Source: Acidobacteriota bacterium (GTDB lineage Bacteria; Acidobacteriota; UBA4820; DSQY01). From it: a stretch of DNA of 14,903 bases. The number at the start of each line of letters is the position of its first letter. Positions within the stretch are counted from its first letter, which is position 1. Shown here one piece after another: positions 1-9,458 of the stretch. A program made the translations under genes and the position numbers. The notes below the pieces were generated by a model. It was not told where the DNA came from. It saw only the letters and a list, made by a program, of their open reading frames with translations, and ran no database searches. The DNA is taken from assembly GCA_021814355.1 (NCBI GenBank), contig JAKAIJ010000037.1, positions 1 to 14,903 on the forward strand, written 5' to 3'.

Positions 1-19
1 GCCGCGCGGCGCCGCGCGG
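1..19. repeat. GC-only tandem/palindromic repeat at window edge
   Basis: The first 19 bases are two consecutive copies of GCCGCGCGG(C), which are also self-complementary. They could be part of a hairpin belonging to whatever lies left of the window, such as a terminator or the end of an intergenic repeat. Because the sequence is cut at base 1, its role cannot be judged. Confidence 0.4.
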
Positions 20-52
20 AACAGACCAAAACCAGACGAGGGAGGTCCCGCT

Positions 53-2302
<2,250 letters not shown>

Positions 2303-2325
2303 CAGGGGGCGCCTTCCGACCCCAC

Positions 2326-2353
2326 GGGGCGGGCCCGCGGGCCCGCCCCTTTT
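2326..2353 (+). terminator. Intrinsic terminator after maeB
   Basis: A perfect 11-bp inverted repeat, GGGGCGGGCCC (2326-2336) and GGGCCCGCCCC (2339-2349), is followed directly by TTTT (2350-2353). With a realistic loop it folds as a stem of about 9 bp. It lies 23 nt after the maeB stop and should end that transcript before the permease promoter. Confidence 0.88.
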
Positions 2354-2400
2354 GCGTCCCGGTGGCGGCCCTCACCGCGCGTAAGAGCTCCCAGACCTTC

Positions 2401-2409
2401 TGCTACACT
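2401..2409 (+). promoter_or_regulatory. Candidate extended -10 promoter (TGCTACACT) for the permease
   Basis: TGCTACACT matches the TGnTAnnnT extended -10 pattern and sits after the maeB terminator and 13 nt before the permease ATG. No good -35 box is visible at 16-18 nt spacing. Transcription would start near 2416, leaving a leader of about 7 nt. Prediction from pattern only. Confidence 0.4.
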
Positions 2410-2422
2410 GGGACGGGGTCTT

Positions 2423-3976
2423 ATGCGCTGGTTCGTCCGGGGCGATGTGGACGGCTTCTTCGGGCTCGCGCTGGACAACCTCGTCCAGATCCTGCTCATC
2501 GAAGCGCTCTGCGGCGGCGTTCTGGGCTTCCCCCACGCGCTGCTCTACGGCCGGGTCCTGCCCGGCGTCGCCGTCTCCCTGCTGGTGGGCAACCTCTACT
2601 ACGCCTGGCAGGCGAGGCGGCTTGCCGCCCGCACGGGGCGCGCCGACGTCTGCGCCCTCCCCTATGGGATCAACACCGTCTCCCTCTTCGCCTTCGTCTT
2701 TCTCGTCATGCTCCCCGCCAAGCTCGCCGCCCAAGCGGCGGGAGACCCGGACCCGGCGCGGGCCGCGTGGCGGGCGGGGCTCGTGGCCACCGTCGCCTCG
2801 GGGCTCATCGAGTTCGGCGGCGCCTTCGTGGCCGAGCGCATCCGCAAGGCCACCCCGCGCGCGGCGCTCCTGGCCACCCTGTCGGGAATCGCCCTCGGCT
2901 TCATTTCACTCGGCTTCCTGTTCCGCACCTTCGCCCGCCCGCTCGTGGGGCTCGCGACGCTGGGGGTCATCCTGCTAACCTACTTCGGCCGGGTGAAGTT
3001 CAGGGGCGGCCTGCCCGGCGGGCTGGTGGCGGTGGCCGTCGGCACCGTGCTGGCCTGGGCCACCGGCATCGCCCCGGGGGCCGCCGCCCCGTCGGGCGCG
3101 GGTTTCTACCCGCCGGTACTGGCGGCGGGCGACCTCCTCTCGGCCCTGGCCCGGCCCGACTGGCTCGCCTATCTCTCGGTCATCCTCCCCATGGGGCTCT
3201 TCACCCTCGTGGGATCGCTCCAGAATATCGAATCGGCGGAGGCCGCGGGGGACAGCTATCCCACCGCGCCGTCGCTCGCCGTGAACGGCATCGGCACCGT
3301 GGCCGCCGCCCTCTTCGGCTCCTGCTTTCCCACCACGCTCTACATCGGCCACCCCGGCTGGAAGGCGCTGGGGGCCCGGGCGGGCTACAGCACCCTCAAC
3401 GGCCTCTTCTTCACCGCGGTCTGCCTGACCGGAACCTTCTCCTACATCGCCTGGGTGGTGCCGGTGGACGCGGGGATGGCGATCGTCCTCTGGATCGGCG
3501 TGGTCATTTCGGCCCAGGCTTTCTCGGCCACGCCGCGCGAGCACGCCCCCGCCGTCGTCGTCGGACTCTTCCCGGCCCTCGCCGCCTGGGGCGCCATGAT
3601 GGCCAAGAACGGCCTGCGGGCCGCGGGGATGGGCACCGCGGACCGCCCCTTCTCCCCCGACCTCGTGAAGTCGTTCCAGGGCTCCGACACCTGGATCCAC
3701 GGCGCCTTCGCCCTCGAGCAGGGGTTCATCTTCAGCGCCATGATCCTGGCCGCCGCCACGGTGGCCGTCCTGGAGCGCCGCTTCGCCCGGGCGGCGCTCT
3801 GGGCCTTCGCCGGGGCGCTCCTCTCGGCCCTCGGCCTCATGCACGGCTACCGGTGGACGCCTGGCGACACGGCCTTCGACCTCGTCCCCGCCTGGCCCTG
3901 GGCCGCCGGCTACGCCGCCATGGGACTCCTTTTCCTGGCGGCCCGGTGGATCACCTCGGAATCGGAGACCCACTGA
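2423..3976 (+). CDS. NCS2-like (xanthine/uracil permease-related) membrane transporter
   Basis: A 517-residue, very hydrophobic protein with about 12-14 membrane-spanning segments from residue 18 onwards (for example about 18-38, 83-105, 148-173, 250-275, 326-350, 353-371, 430-455). DNLVQ near the first segment, ALPYGINTVSLFAFVFL at about 77-93, and the SLQNIESAEAAGD stretch before a GSCFPTTLYIGHPGWKALGARAGYS region resemble the AzgA-like branch of nucleobase/cation symporters. Family members import purines or pyrimidines with protons or sodium. The substrate here is unknown, and this branch is often annotated only as a permease. Start: ATG 2423; the only upstream purine run is GGGG at 2415-2418. 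A nitrilase-superfamily hydrolase follows 34 nt downstream, so the pair could handle one nitrogen-containing compound; that is inference. Confidence 0.82.
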   Translation: MRWFVRGDVDGFFGLALDNLVQILLIEALCGGVLGFPHALLYGRVLPGVAVSLLVGNLYYAWQARRLAARTGRADVCALPYGINTVSLFAFVFLVMLPAKLAAQAAGDPDPARAAWRAGLVATVASGLIEFGGAFVAERIRKATPRAALLATLSGIALGFISLGFLFRTFARPLVGLATLGVILLTYFGRVKFRGGLPGGLVAVAVGTVLAWATGIAPGAAAPSGAGFYPPVLAAGDLLSALARPDWLAYLSVILPMGLFTLVGSLQNIESAEAAGDSYPTAPSLAVNGIGTVAAALFGSCFPTTLYIGHPGWKALGARAGYSTLNGLFFTAVCLTGTFSYIAWVVPVDAGMAIVLWIGVVISAQAFSATPREHAPAVVVGLFPALAAWGAMMAKNGLRAAGMGTADRPFSPDLVKSFQGSDTWIHGAFALEQGFIFSAMILAAATVAVLERRFARAALWAFAGALLSALGLMHGYRWTPGDTAFDLVPAWPWAAGYAAMGLLFLAARWITSESETH

Positions 3977-3995
3977 CCTCCCGGCCGCCCCTCCG

Positions 3996-4004
3996 TGGTA
4001 TCTT
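3996..4004 (+). promoter_or_regulatory. Candidate extended -10 promoter (TGGTATCTT) for the hydrolase
   Basis: TGGTATCTT fits TGnTAnnnT and ends 6 nt before the ATG at 4011, so transcription would begin at or within a base or two of the start codon. There is no Shine-Dalgarno site in that gap (GACAGG only). If real, the hydrolase mRNA would be leaderless. A TGACCT at 3974-3979 is a poor -35 with 19-nt spacing. Alternatively the gene is simply read through from the permease. Confidence 0.35.
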
Positions 4005-4010
4005 GACAGG

Positions 4011-4751
4011 ATGAAGGTCCACCTCTCCCGCTGGGTCTGCGGCGAGGTGGCGGCGAACCTCGAGCGGTGCGCCGCCGAGGCCGCCGCCGCCGCCCGGGCC
4101 GGCGCAGACTGGGCGGTGTTCCCCGAGAGCTTCCTCGCCGGCTACACGCGGACGGCGGAGCCCGCCGCCGCCCGCCGTCTCTTCGCCGGGCTCTCCGCGG
4201 ACCACCCCGCCACAGTTTTCTTCTTCGGCTCCTTCACCGAGGAGCGCCGCAACCGGATGACCGTCTGGCGGGGCGGCGCCGAGGTGGCCCGCTACGACAA
4301 GGTCCACCTCTTCGAGCCCAACCACGAGCGGCGGCTCTGGGACCCCGGCGACCGCTACGCCGCCGTGGACCTCGGCGCCGCCAGGGTGGGGCTCATCAAC
4401 TGCAACGACCTGCGGTTTCCCGAACAGGCCCGGTCGCTCGTCCTGAAGGGGTGCTGCACGGCCCTGGTGGCGGTGGCTTGGTGGCCCTGGCGGCGCGACC
4501 ACGTCTGGCGGACGCTGCTGCGGGCCAGGGCCGTGGAGAACGGCGTCTTCGTCCTGGGGTGCTGCGTGGCCGCCTCGGACTCCCCCAAGGAACCCTTCGC
4601 CGGGGCGGGCAACTACGTCTTCGACCCCGACGGCGAACCGGTTCGGACTCCGGACGACTGCAGCTACACCCTGGAGATCCCCCGCCGGAAGCCCCTGCTC
4701 GTAGACCCCCGCGAGGGGTCCGTGGACATCGCACGAATCGAGGAGTTTTAA
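4011..4751 (+). CDS. Carbon-nitrogen hydrolase (nitrilase superfamily amidohydrolase)
   Basis: A 246-residue cytoplasmic enzyme of the nitrilase superfamily with the complete Glu-Lys-Cys triad: Glu39 in AVFPESFLAGY, Lys97 in YDKVHLFEP, and Cys131 in LINCNDLRFPE. Such enzymes hydrolyse amides through a Cys-acyl intermediate; relatives include omega-amidases, deaminated-glutathione amidase and N-carbamoyl amidases. Length is typical of the compact single-domain members (about 240-280). The NCND variant of the usual CYD(L/I)RFPE motif and ARAVENGVFVLGCC are close to the omega-amidase/YafV-like branch, but the substrate cannot be named from sequence. Start at ATG 4011 is set by the conserved N-terminal beta strand (MKVHLSRWVCG), although it has no good ribosome-binding site. 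It is 34 nt downstream of the permease and convergent with cysE (42-nt gap). Confidence 0.88.
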   Translation: MKVHLSRWVCGEVAANLERCAAEAAAAARAGADWAVFPESFLAGYTRTAEPAAARRLFAGLSADHPATVFFFGSFTEERRNRMTVWRGGAEVARYDKVHLFEPNHERRLWDPGDRYAAVDLGAARVGLINCNDLRFPEQARSLVLKGCCTALVAVAWWPWRRDHVWRTLLRARAVENGVFVLGCCVAASDSPKEPFAGAGNYVFDPDGEPVRTPDDCSYTLEIPRRKPLLVDPREGSVDIARIEEF

Positions 4752-4793
4752 GAGCCTATCCCGAAATAGAACACAGCCGCGGGACGGCGGTCT

Positions 4794-5384
4794 TTATCCG
4801 TTCCCGCCGTTCTCCCGCGCCTCCCGCTCCCGGTCCTCCATGTGGTAGACCGAGACCGGCAACGGCTCGTGGACCTTCTTCCCGTCCCGCTTGACGATGT
4901 ACGCCGGCGAACCCACCACGCTGCAGTTGGCCGGCACGTCCCGGTTGATCACCACCGCCTCCGCGCCGATGCGGCTGTCGTCCCCGATCCGGACCGGCCC
5001 GAGGATCGTGGCGTGGGTCCCGATAAAGACGTTGTCGCCCACGGTAGGGTGGCGCTTGCCCGTGTGCTTGCCCGTGCCTCCTAGGGTGACGCCGTGGAAG
5101 AGCACGCAGCGGGCGCCGATAACGGCGGTCTCACCGATCACCACCCCGGCCCCGTGGTCGCAGAAGAACCCCGGTCCAATCCTCGCCCCGGGGTGGATCT
5201 CCATCCCCGTCAAGAACCGTGCGACCTGGGAGAGCAAACGGGGAAAGAAGGGCACGCCGAGCCGGTAGAGGGGGTGGATGAGGTATCGGTGAACCACGAT
5301 AGCGTGCAGGGAGGGATAGAGCAGGAACTCGAGGTTCCTGCACGCCGGGTCGTTGCGGTAGATGGCCTTGACGTCTTCGAACAT
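4794..5384 (-). CDS. cysE: Serine O-acetyltransferase (short CysE/EpsC type)
   Basis: Transfers an acetyl group from acetyl-CoA to L-serine to give O-acetylserine, the carbon skeleton for cysteine. The 196 residues fit the short SAT class, which lacks much of the long N-terminal helical domain of E. coli CysE (273 aa). Visible: an N-terminal helical part (NDPACRNLEFLLYPSLHAIVVHR), left-handed beta-helix hexapeptide repeats from about residue 60 to 160, the active-site CDHGAGVVIGETAVIG (Asp76-His77), HGVTLGGTGK (98-106), and GSPAYIV at the end of the helix. The tail of about 30 residues is charged (HMEDREREARE), and NGGNG ends the protein. ATG at 5384-5382 lacks an obvious Shine-Dalgarno site. 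A sigma70-like promoter candidate lies about 50 nt upstream. It stands alone on the minus strand with no cysK beside it. Confidence 0.93.
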   Translation of the reverse strand: MFEDVKAIYRNDPACRNLEFLLYPSLHAIVVHRYLIHPLYRLGVPFFPRLLSQVARFLTGMEIHPGARIGPGFFCDHGAGVVIGETAVIGARCVLFHGVTLGGTGKHTGKRHPTVGDNVFIGTHATILGPVRIGDDSRIGAEAVVINRDVPANCSVVGSPAYIVKRDGKKVHEPLPVSVYHMEDREREARENGGNG

Positions 5385-5435
5385 GGGCGTTTCGCGCGGG
5401 GGCGGCCCGGAAAGGCTCCCACCCGCGCCCCGTCA

Positions 5436-5464
5436 ACGATAGGCCTGCGCTTCAAATTCCGCAA
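5436..5464 (-). promoter_or_regulatory. Candidate sigma70-type promoter for cysE
   Basis: On the minus strand TTGCGG (5464-5459) and TATCGT (5441-5436) are separated by exactly 17 nt. Both boxes are partial matches to the consensus. The implied leader to the cysE ATG is about 45 nt and GC-rich. Prediction from spacing and base matches only. Confidence 0.38.
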
Positions 5465-5491
5465 GGGGCAGGTAGAAATCCTCCTCCAGGC

Positions 5492-5520
5492 TTGTCTTGC
5501 CTTCCCCGCAGGCGTACGCT
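5492..5520 (+). promoter_or_regulatory. Candidate promoter for the beta-oxidation genes
   Basis: TTGTCT (5492-5497) and TACGCT (5515-5520) are spaced 17 nt apart in the 191-nt divergent region between cysE and the HAD-ECH gene, giving a leader of about 50 nt. The -10 match is weak (3 of 6 bases). No clear operator palindrome for a FadR-type repressor was seen. Confidence 0.3.
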
Positions 5521-5575
5521 GTCCTTTGAACCCACGACATCGGCCCCGCCTCCGCGCGGGGCGGGGAGGACCTCG

Positions 5576-7993
5576 ATGAGAGAGCGGATCGAGAGGGTGG
5601 CGGTGTTGGGGTCCGGGGTGATGGGGGCGGGCATCGCGGCCCACCTCGCCAACGCCGGCGTGCCGTGTCTGCTTCTGGACATGGTTCCCAAGGAGCTCTC
5701 CGAGGAGGAAAAGAAGGCGGGGCTGGCAACGAGGGACCCACGCTTCAGAAACCGCCTGGCCAACAGGGCCCTGGAGGGCCTCGCTAGGGCCAAGCCTCCC
5801 CTCCTCTACCACCCCAAGTTCCTGCCCCTTGCCACCCCCGGCAACTTCGAGGACGACCTCCCCAAGCTCGCCGAGTGCGACTGGGTCATCGAGGCGGTGG
5901 TGGAGCGGCTCGACGCGAAACGGGCCCTCTTCGAGAAGGTCGAAGCCGCGGTCCGGCCGGGAACGGTGGTCTCCTCCAACACCTCGGGGCTCTCCATCGC
6001 CGCCATGGTCCAGGGACGCTCCGACGCCTTCCGCAGGAACTTCCTGGTGACCCACTTCTTCAACCCGGTGCGGTACATGTACCTGCTGGAGCTGGTGGCG
6101 GGGGAGGAGACCAACCCCGCGGTGGTGGAGGAGATCGCCCGCTTCGGCACCTTCAGGCTCGGCAAGGGAATCGTCCACGGGAAGGATACGCCGAACTTCG
6201 TGGCCAACCGCATCGGCGTCTACGGGCTGATGGCCACCCTCCACGCCGCCCTCGCGATGGGCTACCGGTTCGACGAGGCCGACGCCATCACGGGCCCCGC
6301 CCTGGGACGGGCCTCGAGCGCCTCCTTCGGAACCGCGGACCTGGTGGGGCTCGACACCTTCCTTCACGCGGTGAGGACCATTCTCGACGGCTGCCCGCAG
6401 GACGAGGCGCTCGACACCTTCCGGCCGCCCGCCCTGCTCGAGCGGATGGTGGCCCGGGGAGCCCTGGGGCGCAAGTCGGGCGCCGGCTTCTTCAAGATGG
6501 AAAAGACCCCGGACGGGAAGAGACGGCTCCTGGTGCTCGACCCGGCCCTGGGCGACTACGTCCCCGAGCAGAGGAGCGACTTCCCCTCGCTGAAGGCCGC
6601 TTCGAAGCTCCCCGGAGCGGACGCGCGGATCTGCGCCGTCGTGGGGGCCGAGGACCGCGCCGGGGCTTTCGCCCGTCGGATTCTCCACGGGACGCTCTCC
6701 TACGCGGCCCACCGGCTCGGCGAGATCGCGGACACCGTGGTTGCGGTGGACGCCGCGCTGCGATGGGGCTTCAACTGGGAGCTCGGACCCTTCGAGACCT
6801 GGGACGCCCTCGGCGTGGAGGAGACCGCCCACAGGATGGAGGAGTCGGGGGCCAACGTGCCGGGCTGGGTCTGGGAGATGGTCCATTCGGGCTTCCCCTC
6901 CTTCTACCGCGACGGGGAGGCCGGCCGGGAGTTCTACAGCCCGCGCGACAAGGCCTACCTGCCGGTTCCCAGGCCCGAGTCGTTCCTCGTCCTCAAGGAC
7001 CTCAAGCGCCAGCGGCCGCCAATCCTGGGCAACGCCGGCGGCTCCCTCGTGGACCTGGGTGACGGCGTGGCGTGCCTCGAGTTCCACTCCGCCAGCCAGC
7101 CCAGGCTGAACCCCATTGATGGCCAGGTCGTGGAGGTGATGGCGCTGGGGCTGGCCCGCGCCGAGAAGGACTTCCGCGGTCTCGCGGTCCACCACCAGGC
7201 CGAGCAGTTCTGCGCCGGCGCCGACCTCGCCATGCTGCTGGAGGCGGCGAAGGAGAAGCAGTGGGACGCCATCGCCGCCCTCGTGCGCCGGTTCCAGGCC
7301 GGCACCATGGGGATGCGCAGGGCCAAGATCCCGGTGGTTACCGCCCCCTTCGGCTTCACCTTCGGCGGCGGCGCCGAGGTAGCCATGGCGGGCGACGCCC
7401 TCTGCGCGCAGGCCGAGCTCTACATGGGACTCGTGGAGGTGGGGGTCGGGTTGGTCCCGGCGGGGGGCGGCCACCTCTTCATGCTCGACCGGGTCCTCGA
7501 GGGCATAGACGCACCGGTCCTCTCCAACCTCCCCTTCCTCCAGAGGGCATTCGAGACCATCGCCATGGCCAAGGTCTCGGGCTCCGCCGAGGAGGCACGT
7601 TCGCTCAAGTACCTCCGGCCGTGGGACCATGTGGAGATCCAACGGGGGCGGCAGCTCCACGCGGCGAAGCGGATGGCGCTGGCCCTCGCCGAGCGCGGTT
7701 ATCACCCCCCCCTGCCCAGGACCTACGCCCTGCCGGGCCGGGACGGGCTCGCCACCTTCCAGATGCTCCTCCACAACATGCGGCTCACCCACTGGGCGAG
7801 CGACCACGACGTCACGGTGGGGACCCACGTGGCCAACATCCTGTGCGGCGGGGACACGACCGTCGCCAGCCCCGTGACCGAGGAGCGCGTCCTCGAGCTC
7901 GAACACGAGGCTTTCCTCTCCCTCTGCGGCGAGGAGAAGACCGTCGCCCGCATCCAACACATGCTGGAGACGGGGAAACCCCTGCGGAACTGA
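5576..7993 (+). CDS. fadN: Bifunctional 3-hydroxyacyl-CoA dehydrogenase / enoyl-CoA hydratase (HAD-ECH order, FadN-like)
   Basis: Catalyses the two middle steps of fatty-acid beta-oxidation: hydration of enoyl-CoA and NAD-dependent oxidation of 3-hydroxyacyl-CoA. The 805 residues are in HAD-then-ECH order, as in Bacillus FadN (about 790 aa) and opposite to E. coli FadB. N-terminal Rossmann motif GSGVMGAG at 12-19; HAD catalytic residues in HFFNPVRYMYLLELV (His160, Asn163, Glu172); HAD C-terminal domains include VANRIGVYG and GRKSGAGFFKM, with a second copy near FNWELGPFETWDALG. The crotonase-like part covers about 490-700, with the oxyanion-hole region FCAGADL and both catalytic acids (Glu601 in GGGAEVAM, Glu621 in GLVEVGVGLVP), 20 residues apart as in crotonase. 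The reading frame stays open upstream to 5492. ATG 5576 is preferred because GGGGAGGA lies 5 nt before it and the Rossmann strand begins just after. The thiolase follows 92 nt downstream. Confidence 0.94.
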   Translation: MRERIERVAVLGSGVMGAGIAAHLANAGVPCLLLDMVPKELSEEEKKAGLATRDPRFRNRLANRALEGLARAKPPLLYHPKFLPLATPGNFEDDLPKLAECDWVIEAVVERLDAKRALFEKVEAAVRPGTVVSSNTSGLSIAAMVQGRSDAFRRNFLVTHFFNPVRYMYLLELVAGEETNPAVVEEIARFGTFRLGKGIVHGKDTPNFVANRIGVYGLMATLHAALAMGYRFDEADAITGPALGRASSASFGTADLVGLDTFLHAVRTILDGCPQDEALDTFRPPALLERMVARGALGRKSGAGFFKMEKTPDGKRRLLVLDPALGDYVPEQRSDFPSLKAASKLPGADARICAVVGAEDRAGAFARRILHGTLSYAAHRLGEIADTVVAVDAALRWGFNWELGPFETWDALGVEETAHRMEESGANVPGWVWEMVHSGFPSFYRDGEAGREFYSPRDKAYLPVPRPESFLVLKDLKRQRPPILGNAGGSLVDLGDGVACLEFHSASQPRLNPIDGQVVEVMALGLARAEKDFRGLAVHHQAEQFCAGADLAMLLEAAKEKQWDAIAALVRRFQAGTMGMRRAKIPVVTAPFGFTFGGGAEVAMAGDALCAQAELYMGLVEVGVGLVPAGGGHLFMLDRVLEGIDAPVLSNLPFLQRAFETIAMAKVSGSAEEARSLKYLRPWDHVEIQRGRQLHAAKRMALALAERGYHPPLPRTYALPGRDGLATFQMLLHNMRLTHWASDHDVTVGTHVANILCGGDTTVASPVTEERVLELEHEAFLSLCGEEKTVARIQHMLETGKPLRN

Positions 7994-8056
7994 TCGAATG
8001 AGCGACGGGGCGAGCCGGAGAGCGGGCGAAAGAGCCCAAACTGAGGATGGGTAGAG

Positions 8057-8071
8057 ACGGCCACGGGCCGT
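8057..8071 (+). other. Hairpin in the leader between the HAD-ECH and thiolase genes
   Basis: ACGGCC (8057-8062), loop ACG, and GGCCGT (8066-8071) form a perfect 6-bp stem followed by TTT, only a few bases before the thiolase ribosome-binding site GAGGAG (8074-8079). It is too short and its T run too weak for a confident terminator. It might affect the ratio of the two products, or protect the mRNA end. Confidence 0.4.
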
Positions 8072-8085
8072 TTGAGGAGCCTTCC

Positions 8086-9249
8086 ATGAGAGAAGCCGTC
8101 ATCGTCGCCGCCGCTCGCACCGCCATCGGCAAGGGCAAGAAGGGGAGCCTGAAGGACACCCGTCCCGAGCAGTTCGCGGCTCCTGTCCTCAAGGCCCTTC
8201 TGGAGCGGGCCCCCGGCGTGGAGCCGGGAGAGGTGGACGACGTCATGCTCGGCTGCGCCATGCCCGAGGGCGAGCAGGGAATGGACGTTGCCCGCATCAT
8301 CACCCTCCTGGCGGGCTTCCCCGACACGGTCACGGCATGTACCATCAACCGCTTCTGCTCCTCGGGAAGCCAGTCCGTGGCTTGGTGCGCCGATATGATC
8401 CGGGCGGGGAGCCTGGAAGTGGCTGTCGCCGGCGGGGTGGAGAGCATGAGCCAAGTCCCCATGGGGGGGAACAAGTTCATGGCCGACCCCGCGGCCTTCG
8501 CGGCCAACCCCCACATCTACACGGCCATGGGCGCCACCGCTGAGATCGTGGCCCGCCGCTACAAGATCACACGGGAGGAGCAGGACGCCTTCGCCCTGCG
8601 CTCCCACCAGCGCGCTGCGGCGGCCCTCGCCGCCGGAAAGTTCAAGAAGGAGATCGTCCCCCTGAAGGTGCGCACCTGCGACGGCGGGGGCTGGAGAGAG
8701 TTCACCTTCGACACGGACGAGGGGCCCCGCGCAGACGCGACCCTGGAGGGGCTCGCCAAGCTCAGGCCGGCCTTCGACCCCGAGGGCACCGTCACCGCCG
8801 GAAACAGCAGCCAGGTGAGCGACGGCGCCGCGGCGCTGCTGCTCATGAGCGAGGCCCGCGCCAAGGCCAAGAAGCTCAAGCCGCTGGCCTACGTGCGGGA
8901 ATGGGCCGCGGCCGGGGTCCCCCCCGAGGTGATGGGCATCGGCCCGGCGCGGGCGGTCCCCAAGCTGCTCAAGAGAGCCGGATTGAAGCTGGACGACATT
9001 GACCTCGTCGAAATCAACGAGGCCTTCGCGAGCCAGTCGGTTTACTGCTGCCGCGAGCTTGGCCTGGACCCCGAGAGGACCAACGTGAACGGCGGGGCCA
9101 TCGCCACCGGCCACCCCCTGGGCGCCACCGGTGCCGTCCTCACCGTGAAGCTCCTTCACGAACTCAAGCGGCGCAGGGCCAAGCGCGGCATCGTCACCAT
9201 GTGCATCGGCGGCGGGATGGGGTTCGCGTATCTGCTGGAGAGGCCCTAA
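8086..9249 (+). CDS. fadA: Acetyl-CoA C-acyltransferase (thiolase, FadA type)
   Basis: Last step of beta-oxidation: thiolytic cleavage of 3-ketoacyl-CoA to acetyl-CoA and a shortened acyl-CoA. The 387 residues are the usual thiolase length (about 390). Catalytic residues are present: nucleophile Cys91 (NRFCSSGSQS), NEAFA, His343 in ATGHPLGATGA, and Cys373 in CIGGGMG. The frame is open upstream to an ATG at 8047, but ATG 8086 is chosen because GAGGAG lies 6 nt before it and REAVIVAAARTAIG is the normal thiolase N-terminus. Together with the upstream HAD-ECH gene it makes up the usual trifunctional set; acyl-CoA dehydrogenase and ligase are not in the window. A biosynthetic acetoacetyl-CoA thiolase is the alternative, less likely given its partner. 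Confidence 0.94.
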   Translation: MREAVIVAAARTAIGKGKKGSLKDTRPEQFAAPVLKALLERAPGVEPGEVDDVMLGCAMPEGEQGMDVARIITLLAGFPDTVTACTINRFCSSGSQSVAWCADMIRAGSLEVAVAGGVESMSQVPMGGNKFMADPAAFAANPHIYTAMGATAEIVARRYKITREEQDAFALRSHQRAAAALAAGKFKKEIVPLKVRTCDGGGWREFTFDTDEGPRADATLEGLAKLRPAFDPEGTVTAGNSSQVSDGAAALLLMSEARAKAKKLKPLAYVREWAAAGVPPEVMGIGPARAVPKLLKRAGLKLDDIDLVEINEAFASQSVYCCRELGLDPERTNVNGGAIATGHPLGATGAVLTVKLLHELKRRRAKRGIVTMCIGGGMGFAYLLERP

Positions 9250-9294
9250 TACCAATTGGACATCCGTGATGGAGGAATCGCCTTCACGAGCGAA

Positions 9295-9339
9295 GCGAGA
9301 GGAAGCGGCGTCCTGCTCGCGCGCCGCGCTTCCCCTCGC
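9295..9339 (+). other. Strong imperfect stem-loop after the thiolase gene
   Basis: GCGAG-A-GGAAG-CGGCG (9295-9310) pairs with CGCCG-CG-CTTCC-C-CTCGC (9322-9339). This gives about 15 base pairs interrupted by one mismatch and a 2-nt bulge, with an 11-nt loop. It lies 45 nt after the thiolase stop. No T run follows, so it is not a classical intrinsic terminator. It could be a transcript-stabilising 3' structure, a Rho-linked end, or a REP-like intergenic repeat. The 209-nt gap holds nothing else except the tricorn promoter and ribosome-binding region. Confidence 0.5.
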
Positions 9340-9381
9340 CCACCCTCCTCGTCCCCCCGCTCGTCCCTCACCGCCGCGGAA

Positions 9382-9413
9382 TTGGAACATTGGCGGCCCC
9401 CGCCGCGTAGACT
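9382..9413 (+). promoter_or_regulatory. Weak candidate promoter for the tricorn gene
   Basis: TAGACT (9408-9413) is a possible -10 box 45 nt before the tricorn ATG. TTGGAA (9382-9387) is upstream but at 20-nt spacing, which is long. GGAAC at 9384-9388 also resembles the -35 box of some extracytoplasmic-function sigma factors. The pattern is weak and other assignments are possible. Confidence 0.22.
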
Positions 9414-9458
9414 ACGGGGTGTGGGCGGCGGGTAGGGCCCACCCTCTCGGAGGTCTCG

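Noticed and set aside
4752..4812. Possible bidirectional terminator between the hydrolase and cysE (ACGGCGG 4784-4790 with CCGCCGT 4804-4810)
   Set aside because: The loop is 13 nt, the 3' arm lies within cysE coding sequence, and no T run follows on either strand, so evidence is too weak.
5492..5575. Upstream extension of the HAD-ECH protein by 28 residues
   Set aside because: The extra residues are Pro/Arg-rich, have no ribosome-binding site, and precede a normal Rossmann start with a strong site at 5576.
5210..7960. A 916-codon open frame on the minus strand opposite the HAD-ECH gene
   Set aside because: It is antisense to a gene with complete catalytic motifs and its product is a His/Gly/Arg/Glu-rich sequence without domains. 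Long antisense frames are expected at this GC content.
8047..8085. Upstream start for the thiolase, 13 residues longer
   Set aside because: GAGGAG is correctly spaced only for ATG 8086, and the thiolase family begins there.
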